Notes under the pieces: generated by a model
Seen by the model: only the letters and a program-made list of their open reading frames with translations
Told to the model about the DNA's origin: nothing
Database searches by the model: none
Made by a program: the position numbers and the translations under genes
Assembly: GCA_022447335.1 (NCBI GenBank)
Contig: JAKVCF010000135.1
Span: forward strand, 1 to 5,796
From: Planctomycetota bacterium
GTDB lineage: Bacteria > Planctomycetota > UBA1135
Length of the DNA stretch: 5,796 nt
Direction of reading: 5' to 3'
Part shown: one piece after another, positions 1-5,602 of the stretch
Layout: every line of letters begins with the position of its first letter
Numbering within the stretch: position 1 is the stretch's first letter

Positions 1-524
1 TAGGTGGTAATCCGGTCGAGGTCTCAACGGGTCCTTACGCGGGATGGAAGGTGCTTTCGGGTCCGGATGAGTGGGCTCTCAGGCTCTATCATTCGCTTAC
101 TAATGAGCAGCGTGCCAAGTCTGTTATTGCTGACCGATCTCTGGGCGATGTGCTGGCGGGGCCGAATAAGATCGAGCTGATCGGAGATCAGCAGGGCATC
201 GTGGTCAGCTCGCTCGACCCGAGTCAGCGACAATATGTCGAAGAAATCGTGCGCGAGTTCGCGCATACTTATCGAGGTGACTTAGGTGAGCAGGCGATGT
301 ACGACTATCGCCAGGATCTCGAAGAGGGTGTGAGCTTCGCTTGGCTTGGCGGCGATCCATCTCAGCCTTACGCTTTCCGCATTCATGGGCCGCGCACCTG
401 GATTGAATTCTCGAACGTCCGCGGGTCCGGATCGCAAGAAGTGGGTATGAATCACATACACGCAGTCTGGCGTCGACTGGGTGACGATTACGGCAAACAG
501 CTATTGGGAGAATCCGGCGACTAA
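1..524 (+). CDS. DUF3500 family protein, C-terminal part (5' end outside window)
   Basis: The reading frame is open from the left edge (first full codon at base 3) to a TAA at 522-524, giving about 173 visible residues. They begin GGNPVEVSTGPYAGWK, before the first possible internal start (GTG at 51), so the gene almost certainly starts outside the window. The recognisable DUF3500 pattern is: a G-x-N-P-x-E-V stretch followed by GP-x-x-G; a 'SLTNEQR' helix; then near the C-terminus YAFRIHGPRTWIEF and NHIHAVWRR followed by DDYGKQLL. The HGP and NHIH histidines are the most conserved-looking residues and could bind a metal, but that is inference. DUF3500 proteins have no established biochemical function that I know of; many are exported, but the N-terminus that would show a signal peptide is missing here. 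The gene converges on the ATP-grasp gene and their stops overlap. Confidence 0.85.
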   Translation, partial: GGNPVEVSTGPYAGWKVLSGPDEWALRLYHSLTNEQRAKSVIADRSLGDVLAGPNKIELIGDQQGIVVSSLDPSQRQYVEEIVREFAHTYRGDLGEQAMYDYRQDLEEGVSFAWLGGDPSQPYAFRIHGPRTWIEFSNVRGSGSQEVGMNHIHAVWRRLGDDYGKQLLGESGD

Positions 525-1411
525 GCGCGCGCGATGCGGTGGCGCAGCCCCGCGGCAAATAGTATTCCGCAGTTAGGTCCTTGTTCGGGATAGAAATAGG
601 GTTCGATCAGTTCGAGTTCCATTAGGGCGAGCGTGCCGGAAGGTAGGCGCATGAGGTCGACGCGCGCGTACAACAGATCGCCACTAATCGCATCGATGGC
701 GCGTTGCGCGATAGACAACTCTTCGGTGGAAGGTGTATAGACTTTCTCCGTTCCACCATAGATTGCTTGCACGCGATAGTCTCCGGCTTGCGCTCGTTTT
801 TGTAGGCAATGCGAAAAGTGTCTGTCGAAGAAAAGGAAGGAGAGCTCGCCTTCGCTCTGCGCTGCTGGCAAGAATGGCTGGACCATCGCTTTTCCCAAAG
901 GGAGCAGCTCGGGTTCAGGAAGCGCTTCGTCGCGTGAGATCTTGGCCTGGCGCCAGGCGCCAGCGCCAACCAAGGGTTTGGCTACGACGGCTTCCCCTGG
1001 CCAGTTTGCGCGCGCAGCGGCAAGGGCTGCGTCATCAAATCTTTCACACCATTGAGTCGGCACGATAGTGATCCCACGTTCTTCCATGTCCGCGAGGTAA
1101 CGCTTGTCGAGATTCCAGCGCACGGTTGATAGCGGATTGAGCAAGGGGGCCTGATCCTGCAGTTCCTGCAGGCGAGAGAGGAAGTGTTCCGCATGCTCTT
1201 GATAATCCCAGGTAGTGCCGATCACGAAGGCCTCGAAGTCCGCCGGATCCCAATCGGGGGCGTTCCAGACTAATTCTTCTAGTTGGATTCCCTCGGCGAG
1301 GCAGGCTGGCCCAAGCGCATCCATCTCGCGCGCATGCTCCCAAGCATCCGCGCGCTCGTTCGGGCTTCCCGCGATCATGCAGGAGGCTGTCAGGTAGCCG
1401 ACGCGCGCCAA
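521..1411 (-). CDS. ATP-grasp domain protein (RimK/glutathione synthetase/DcsG-like ligase)
   Basis: Predicted cytosolic ATP-dependent carboxylate-amine ligase of 296 residues, a normal size for the family. The N-terminal pre-ATP-grasp Rossmann-like part has VGYLT as its first strand (residues 4-8) and FVIGTTWDY at 62-70. The ATP-grasp core follows: NPLSTVRWNLDKRY (92-105, K103), EAVVAKPLVGAGAW (140-153, K145 as nucleotide-binding lysine), MVQPFLP (176-182), EGELSFLFFD (188-197), DYRVQ (211-215), YARVDL (248-253) and MELELIEP (264-271). D252 and the acidic residues of the last motif are the expected Mg-ATP ligands. This layout resembles bacterial proteins related to the cyclo-ligase DcsG, but the substrate cannot be inferred. 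The frame is open upstream to 1567, but only the TTG at 1411 starts just before the first strand without overlapping the DUF1080 gene; the next ATG (residue 12) would delete that strand. No clear Shine-Dalgarno is seen, so translation may be coupled to the upstream gene, which stops 4 bases earlier. Confidence 0.87.
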   Translation of the reverse strand: MARVGYLTASCMIAGSPNERADAWEHAREMDALGPACLAEGIQLEELVWNAPDWDPADFEAFVIGTTWDYQEHAEHFLSRLQELQDQAPLLNPLSTVRWNLDKRYLADMEERGITIVPTQWCERFDDAALAAARANWPGEAVVAKPLVGAGAWRQAKISRDEALPEPELLPLGKAMVQPFLPAAQSEGELSFLFFDRHFSHCLQKRAQAGDYRVQAIYGGTEKVYTPSTEELSIAQRAIDAISGDLLYARVDLMRLPSGTLALMELELIEPYFYPEQGPNCGILFAAGLRHRIARA

Positions 1412-1415
1412 GTTG

Positions 1416-2102
1416 CTACTTGTAGTGGGAGAGGCTGATACGCCGGAAGGCGCAGGGTACGCCCTCAGCTTGCAGCGCGATCTGTCCGCTGCTGGCGGTG
1501 CAGTCATAGCCAACGTTGACCAGTTCGCCGTTGACCCAGATCGAGATAGTGTCACCGATGCATTCAATCACCATTGTGTTCCATTCGCCGACTGGGTTCT
1601 CAGATCCATCAGTCAAATTCAGGATACGGCGACGCTTGCCGCCATCCACGCCCCACTCTTCCTGGGGGCCGCGGCGTTCGACTTCGTTCTGTACACGGAT
1701 ATCCTCACCGATGCACCAGAAGTCACCAGCATTTCCATCGTATAGCTGGCACTCTATCGACTGCGGAAACATGCCGTATAAGCGACGCGGCGTCGATGCG
1801 TGTACTAAGACTCCGCAGTTGCCAGGCTGATCCGTCCAGCGGTACTCGACTTCAAGTCGGTAGTTGGCATAGGTTTCTTTGGTGATCAGATGACCTTGCG
1901 GCTTACCCATGCTCATCAGCACGCCATCAATCACGGTAAAGGAGGGTTCAATGTCCGGGTTGTCATCAGCGGCTGGTACATCGGCATACCAGCCAGTGAG
2001 GCTCTCGCCATCGAAGAGCTCGATCGATTCATTTGAGCGCAGGTTGGGTACTGAACAGGCCAGGGGAAGAGCGAGAAGTGCGGCGACAGGGAGCAGGCGC
2101 AT
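1416..2102 (-). CDS. DUF1080 (3-keto-disaccharide hydrolase domain) lipoprotein
   Basis: 228-residue protein: a type II signal peptide followed by one DUF1080 (PF06439) domain, a concanavalin-like beta sandwich. The lipobox is LPLAC with the modified cysteine at residue 16; serine follows it, which in many Gram-negatives allows outer-membrane sorting (inference). Family landmarks are ELFDGESLTGW (28-38), SFTVIDGVL (54-62), ITKETYANYRLEVEYRW (73-89), GNCGVLVHA (94-102), SIECQLYDG (115-123) with GDFWCIG, GEWNTMVIECIGDTISIWVNGELVN (172-196, read in two halves) and IALQAEGVPCAFRRISL (208-224). Some DUF1080 proteins act on 3-keto-glycosides in sugar catabolism; whether this one does is unknown, and no sugar oxidoreductase gene lies in the window. 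The ATG at 2102 was chosen because it places a short n-region directly before the hydrophobic stretch, but it has a poor Shine-Dalgarno. The frame stays open to a GTG at 2192, and a strong Shine-Dalgarno sits further up (2149-2155), so a start at CTG 2144 remains possible. The ATP-grasp gene follows after 4 bases, suggesting one transcript. Confidence 0.92.
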   Translation of the reverse strand: MRLLPVAALLALPLACSVPNLRSNESIELFDGESLTGWYADVPAADDNPDIEPSFTVIDGVLMSMGKPQGHLITKETYANYRLEVEYRWTDQPGNCGVLVHASTPRRLYGMFPQSIECQLYDGNAGDFWCIGEDIRVQNEVERRGPQEEWGVDGGKRRRILNLTDGSENPVGEWNTMVIECIGDTISIWVNGELVNVGYDCTASSGQIALQAEGVPCAFRRISLSHYK

Positions 2103-2148
2103 ACGGATATTCTGCCGCCGCGCTGGCAGGTTAGGGGCATGCAGGCGA

Positions 2149-2155
2149 TCTCCTT
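2149..2155 (-). promoter_or_regulatory. Strong Shine-Dalgarno (AAGGAGA) upstream of the DUF1080 gene
   Basis: On the minus strand this reads AAGGAGA, the best ribosome binding site seen in the window. It is 8 bases upstream of an ATG at 2140, but that ATG is out of frame with the DUF1080 protein: its frame runs into the DUF1080 coding region and stops near 1931 with a sequence that looks like nothing known. In the DUF1080 frame the only start-like codon at a suitable distance is CTG 2144. That start would give a 14-residue, arginine-rich extension before the lipoprotein signal. The site may belong to a leader peptide, a rare CTG start, or a start disturbed by a one-base indel. Confidence 0.5.
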
Positions 2156-2168
2156 CGATGAGTTCTTT

Positions 2169-2192
2169 GTGGCCGAACTGCGGATCGGCCAC
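2169..2192 (-). other. Perfect 8-bp inverted repeat (hairpin 2) in the DUF1080 leader
   Basis: GTGGCCGA (2169-2176) and TCGGCCAC (2185-2192) are exact reverse complements separated by 8 bases, so they can form a GC-rich 8-bp stem with an 8-base loop in DNA or RNA. It lies 13 bases upstream of the AAGGAGA site of the leftward DUF1080 gene. In minus-strand RNA the loop carries TCCGCA, the same six bases as the 3' arm of the neighbouring hairpin at 2226-2247. No T-run follows on either strand, so it is not a standard intrinsic terminator. It could be a leader RNA structure or a protein-binding operator. Confidence 0.45.
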
Positions 2193-2225
2193 GTCAATCT
2201 GAGTGCTTGATTGTCGGCTCTCACG

Positions 2226-2247
2226 ATGCGGATGCTCTAGTCCGCAT
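2226..2247 (-). other. Perfect 7-bp inverted repeat (hairpin 1) in the gap between the 743-codon gene and DUF1080
   Basis: ATGCGGA (2226-2232) and TCCGCAT (2241-2247) are exact reverse complements with an 8-base spacer. The element lies between the stop of the leftward 743-codon gene (2300) and the DUF1080 start. It lacks a T-rich tail on the minus strand; on the plus strand only TTGTGT follows. A weak terminator, an operator or part of a folded leader are all possible, and the sequence does not decide between them. Confidence 0.4.
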
Positions 2248-2299
2248 TTGTGTGCCGTACGGAGAAGTGCGGCTCGGCGCTAAGCTTTGTCAGGCCGGA

Positions 2300-4531
2300 T
2301 TAGCGGCCGTTGTCTGAGCCGCCGCCGAAGCGCGTGGCATCTACGCTGGGTGCCCCTGGTGTGTCATAGGCAGGGCGTCGGCGTGCCTCTTCCGGAAGAG
2401 CTGCTACGGCCGCTGCGAGCTCTGTCGCAGCGCCCTCCTTGCCTGCTTCGAGCAGTCGCGCGCGCAGCGTGATCGATGTGACGTAGGTGCTGAACTCGAG
2501 ACCATCGAGCAGCGCAGCTGATTCGGGCGAAGTCCGCAAGGCTGTGAGCAGATCGGCCAGTGCACCGTCAAGATCCTGGGTCTCCATTTTGATTCGGGCT
2601 AGGCCAGCGAAGGCGAAGGACATGTAGACTTTTGAGCTGGTTTCGGTGCTGGGATCGGTAGCGATTGTCATTTCGTAATGCGTCAGCGCGCGTTCGTAGG
2701 CTGCCAGCGCCTCGGCGGGCTGGTTCGATTGGCGCCAGGTCTCAGCTGCTACGATTGATGCGTAGCCGGCATACCAACGTAGATTGGAGGGTGCGTCCTC
2801 GCGTGCGAGCCAGTTGTCGTAGGCTGGCTCGATGGCTCGCACGCCGCGTAGTTTTAGTGTGCGGTCACGGAAGCGCTGGTGGAGATCCCAGCTCATTGGG
2901 TAGCGCATGAGCGCTGTCTGCAAGATGCGCCCTGCCTGACGGTCGGCACCGAGTGCGACTAGGAAATCATAATGAGTCATGACCTGTACTACATTGCCGA
3001 GCGGATGCTGTGCCAGCACCGAGTAGGTGGCATGCAGATCACTCATCCACTTGGCCGGCCAATCCTTCTTGTTGCGAACTGCATCGGAAATGGAGCGGCG
3101 CCTACCGTCCGCGAAGATGTCGAGCACGGCCATGCCGTTCCAGCTGACATCACCCGGTGGAAGCGCAGCGACCGCCTTTCCAGCTCGTATGTATGCGATA
3201 TCGGCGTCGCCCATGCGGAAGGCGGTGATGGCAAAGACAGCGTCGAGTTCCCAGCTACTCGCGCCTAGGCGCTCAGCTTCGTGTGCGGCATCGAGGGCGT
3301 CTTGAAAGTAAGCACGTGAAAAGCGCTCAGCCGTGGCTGGGTTGCGCGCGAGGCGCGCTGCGGTGCTAGGGGCGACGGCAAAGTCCAAGGCTGCGACAGC
3401 GGCTTCGAGTTGGGATGATGGATCAGTCGGAGCTGCTTCGACCTTTTTGGCGATGGCGTCCAGTTGATTGTCAATCTGCTCGGCGCTGCGGGGGGCAGGG
3501 TATTCAGCGCCTTCTAGGGCTTTATTCCATCTGCCGGCATCTACGGCGGCGGTGTCGCCCCCGAGTCCTTGCTGTACATTCGCAAGGGTGCGTGCGCGGA
3601 TGTCTTGCTGGCCGAGGCGCTGCAGAGTATCCACTAGTGCTGCACGTTCTTCCTTGGGCATCACGCCGCGTAGCGCTTCCAGAATCAAATCAATCGATTT
3701 GGTCGATTGCGTGTTCGACAAGCCCATTCGAGCTATCGTGTTGAGATTTTCATCTAGGTCGTAGAGCGCTAATCGCATTAGGCCGGTTTGTTCGGCTTCA
3801 GGATGATTGAGTGCTGCTTGTAGAAGGGCCAGCTTTAGTTCTGGGTCGCCACTCAAATAGGCAGTTTCGACTTCTTCTCGATCGACCGAGTCGCGGCTTG
3901 CGACCTTGTCAAGCAGGCTGCGGTCTCCACGTGGCGGGTTCGGCTTGCGCTCACGGTTTTCGATGCCCTCACGAATTGCGCGAAAGACCGAGTCAGTGTC
4001 CCAAGCGTAGTACACGTCATAGGTCTCGCTGCCGTCGAGTTCGACCATGATGTGGCGCGGTGCCACTCGCGTGCTATCCAGGAATTGCTCATATACGATC
4101 GGTTCCATGGCGATGTGCTCACCACAGGTCACGCCATGAAAGCGCGGGCACTCGACTCGATTGCCCGCTTCGTCGTAATCGCTGGGGGTGTGGCGATAGA
4201 CCGAAGCAATTACGCAGATGTACGGTTCGTAGAGCTTGCCGATTTCTGGAGTGCGGTACCGTATACCTGCATAGTGCTCACTCGCGATTTCTCCGTCCAT
4301 GTTGACACAGACCAAAATCGGGCGGCCAGTTTCCTGTGCGACAGCGAGGGCATCCTGCCAGGTGCGTTGCCAGCGAATCTGCACTGGCTTGGCCCAGTCC
4401 GCGGCTGTGGGGGCATACCACATCTGTTCGCGGGTGATGCCTTCGGGTAGCCCACTTTGCTGGGCGGCAGCAATAGGTGCGACCGCAAAGGTCGCGGCGA
4501 AGAGGGCGGCGGTGCGGGAGTAGCGGGACAT
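2300..4531 (-). CDS. Exported thioredoxin-like domain protein with TPR-like C-terminal region
   Basis: 743 residues. A Sec signal peptide is clear: SRYSR n-region, hydrophobic core, and an AAA-QQ junction predicting cleavage after residue 23, so the protein is likely periplasmic or secreted. Residues 50-185 look like a thioredoxin fold: WQDALAVAQETGRPILVCVN (58-77) is the usual helix-strand before the active site, and RHIMVELDGSETYDVYYAW (159-177) resembles the late strands. The CxxC position is replaced by MDGEIAS (78-84), so normal disulfide chemistry there is not expected. A second conserved-looking block, CPRFHGVTCGEHIAMEP (128-144), has C128 and C136. Residues 200-560 are mostly alanine/leucine-rich helical sequence. 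Residues 580-700 hold TPR-like repeats, for example AEALAAYERALTHYE (606-620) and DLDGALADLLTALRTSPES (653-671), which suggest protein binding. The role is unknown; scaffold or sensor is a guess. The ATG at 4531 fits the signal peptide. It is divergent from the MoxR gene; the 197-base gap after it weakens the case for an operon with DUF1080. Confidence 0.87.
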   Translation of the reverse strand: MSRYSRTAALFAATFAVAPIAAAQQSGLPEGITREQMWYAPTAADWAKPVQIRWQRTWQDALAVAQETGRPILVCVNMDGEIASEHYAGIRYRTPEIGKLYEPYICVIASVYRHTPSDYDEAGNRVECPRFHGVTCGEHIAMEPIVYEQFLDSTRVAPRHIMVELDGSETYDVYYAWDTDSVFRAIREGIENRERKPNPPRGDRSLLDKVASRDSVDREEVETAYLSGDPELKLALLQAALNHPEAEQTGLMRLALYDLDENLNTIARMGLSNTQSTKSIDLILEALRGVMPKEERAALVDTLQRLGQQDIRARTLANVQQGLGGDTAAVDAGRWNKALEGAEYPAPRSAEQIDNQLDAIAKKVEAAPTDPSSQLEAAVAALDFAVAPSTAARLARNPATAERFSRAYFQDALDAAHEAERLGASSWELDAVFAITAFRMGDADIAYIRAGKAVAALPPGDVSWNGMAVLDIFADGRRRSISDAVRNKKDWPAKWMSDLHATYSVLAQHPLGNVVQVMTHYDFLVALGADRQAGRILQTALMRYPMSWDLHQRFRDRTLKLRGVRAIEPAYDNWLAREDAPSNLRWYAGYASIVAAETWRQSNQPAEALAAYERALTHYEMTIATDPSTETSSKVYMSFAFAGLARIKMETQDLDGALADLLTALRTSPESAALLDGLEFSTYVTSITLRARLLEAGKEGAATELAAAVAALPEEARRRPAYDTPGAPSVDATRFGGGSDNGR

Positions 4532-4613
4532 GGTTCCGTTTAAGCCGCCTTCCAGCCTATCCGAGCGCTGGCCCGGCTACACTCACAGCGCCCGGGCAGG
4601 GCACTAGAACCTC
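4532..4613. promoter_or_regulatory. Divergent intergenic region, probable promoters for both flanking genes
   Basis: The 82 bases between the leftward 743-codon gene and the rightward MoxR gene must carry the start signals of both unless transcription comes from further away. A rightward -10-like hexamer TACACT is at 4578-4583, but no good -35 box lies about 17 bases upstream. Two interleaved 6-bp inverted repeats are present: GCGCTG/CAGCGC (4565-4570, 4586-4591) and GCCCGG/CCGGGC (4571-4576, 4592-4597). They bracket the candidate -10 and could be operator half sites, although the high GC makes chance matches easy. The promoter call rests on gene arrangement more than on motifs. Confidence 0.4.
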
Positions 4614-5597
4614 GTGAGCGAAGCACCGCAACCCCCACAGCTCGTCGACGTGGCCGATCGGTTACACGCCATTGCGACCGAAGTAGAGCGAGTCATTGTC
4701 GGTCAGAGTTCCTTGCTCCGTGGTTTATTGATTGGATTAGTGGCTGATGGTCACATTTTGCTCGAGGGTATGCCTGGACTTGCCAAGTCACTGGCTGTTG
4801 ATTCGTTCGCGCGCGCGGTGGGTGGAGTTTGTCACCGCATTCAGTTCACGCCCGATTTACTGCCTTCCGATTTGATTGGTACGCAGGTATATCAACCGAA
4901 AACGGGAGATTGGACGGTGCATAAGGGTCCGGTCTTTGGCAACTTCGTACTGGCGGACGAGATAAACCGTGCCCCAGCTAAGGTGCAGTCAGCACTGCTC
5001 GAGGCCATGCAGGAGCGGCAGGTTTCTCTGGCGGGCGAGACATGTGCGCTGCCCGATCCCTTCTTAGTGCTAGCCACTCAGAATCCGGTAGAGCAAGAGG
5101 GCACCTATCCCTTGCCGGAGGCCCAGCTTGACCGCTTCATGTTGAAGGTGGTGGTCGACTACCCTAATCGCGAGGAAGAACGTGCAATTATCAAACGCAT
5201 GCGGCGTAACGGTCGTCCGGTCGTGCGGCAGGTTGCTACGACGGAAGATATTTACGCGGCGCGTACCGTGCTAGATGAGGTCTTTGTGGACGAGAAGATC
5301 GAGCATTACGTTGTTGATCTTGTGTTTGCGACCCGCGATCCTGCAGCGTCGGGATTGCCAGGTTTGGTTGACCACATCGATTACGGTGCATCTCCACGTG
5401 CCTCGATCGCGTTGACTCGAGCGGCGACAGCCAATGCCCTCCTTGAGGGGCGTGGATATGTCACTCCGAGCGACGTCAAGGCTGTTGCCCATGACGTGCT
5501 GCGACATCGAGTAGTGCCTAGCTTTGAAGCGGAAGCCGAAGGGCGTACAGCCGAACAGATAGTCCAGGGCATACTCGACGTGGTCGAGATTCCTTGA
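4614..5597 (+). CDS. MoxR-family AAA+ ATPase
   Basis: 327-residue cytosolic AAA+ ATPase of the MoxR family (AAA_3 core plus C-terminal AAA lid), at the family's normal length. Visible elements: VIVGQ (28-31 region) ahead of the core; Walker A GMPGLAKS (52-59, K58; serine in place of the commoner threonine); the MoxR-typical RIQFTPDLLPSDLIGT (75-90); Walker B FVLADEINRAP (111-121, D115/E116); ALLEAMQERQV (127-137); sensor 1 LATQNP (153-158, N157); QLDRF (171-175) with a likely arginine finger at R174; and sensor 2 GASPR (258-262, R262). Family members are thought to act as chaperones that remodel or insert metal/cofactor into VWA-domain partners. The GTG at 4614 is the only reasonable start: an in-frame TAG lies at 4605-4607, and the Shine-Dalgarno is weak. 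The DUF58 gene starts 5 bases after its stop, so the two are almost certainly co-transcribed. Confidence 0.97.
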   Translation: MSEAPQPPQLVDVADRLHAIATEVERVIVGQSSLLRGLLIGLVADGHILLEGMPGLAKSLAVDSFARAVGGVCHRIQFTPDLLPSDLIGTQVYQPKTGDWTVHKGPVFGNFVLADEINRAPAKVQSALLEAMQERQVSLAGETCALPDPFLVLATQNPVEQEGTYPLPEAQLDRFMLKVVVDYPNREEERAIIKRMRRNGRPVVRQVATTEDIYAARTVLDEVFVDEKIEHYVVDLVFATRDPAASGLPGLVDHIDYGASPRASIALTRAATANALLEGRGYVTPSDVKAVAHDVLRHRVVPSFEAEAEGRTAEQIVQGILDVVEIP

Positions 5598-5602
5598 TCG
5601 AT

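Larger units (their letters stand above)
2103..2299. other. Intergenic region upstream of the DUF1080 gene
   Basis: These 197 bases hold no convincing gene. Reading leftward they contain, in order: the region just after the stop of the 743-codon gene, an 8-bp palindrome CCGTACGG (2255-2262), hairpin 1 (2226-2247), hairpin 2 (2169-2192) and the AAGGAGA site (2149-2155). A TTGACG resembling a -35 box is present on the minus strand around 2193-2198, but no matching -10 box is seen at the right spacing, so I do not call a promoter. The spacing is large enough for DUF1080 and ATP-grasp to have their own promoter, separate from the 743-codon gene. Confidence 0.6.

Noticed and set aside
536..553. 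GC-rich hairpin just after the DUF3500 stop as an intrinsic terminator
   Set aside because: A 7-bp stem with one bulge can be drawn, but no T-run follows, and the bases encode the C-terminus of the opposing ATP-grasp protein, whose Arg/Ala-rich codons explain the GC pairing.
1412..1567. N-terminal extension of the ATP-grasp protein by 52 residues to an ATG at 1567
   Set aside because: The extension lies entirely over the well-supported DUF1080 coding sequence in another frame, is low-complexity Ser/Ala/Thr-rich, and precedes the natural first beta strand of the ATP-grasp fold.
2103..2192. N-terminal extension of the DUF1080 protein to a GTG at 2192
   Set aside because: It would put 30 mostly polar residues before a clear lipoprotein signal peptide, and the start codon overlaps a perfect inverted repeat with no Shine-Dalgarno. 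A shorter extension from CTG 2144 is kept as an open question.
2293..2308. GGCCG/CGGCC hairpin over the stop codon of the 743-codon gene as a terminator
   Set aside because: Only five base pairs, and no T-run follows on the minus strand.
2287..2910. Rightward open frames opposite the C-terminal part of the 743-codon gene, and similar antisense frames elsewhere
   Set aside because: They are Arg-rich or Ser/Ala-rich translations with no recognisable motif, lying fully opposite well-supported genes; long antisense frames are expected in GC-rich coding DNA.
4100..4150. The two cysteines of CPRFHGVTC as a thioredoxin active site or haem-binding motif
   Set aside because: They are separated by seven residues, so this is neither CxxC nor CxxCH, and the block lies away from the normal active-site position of the thioredoxin fold.
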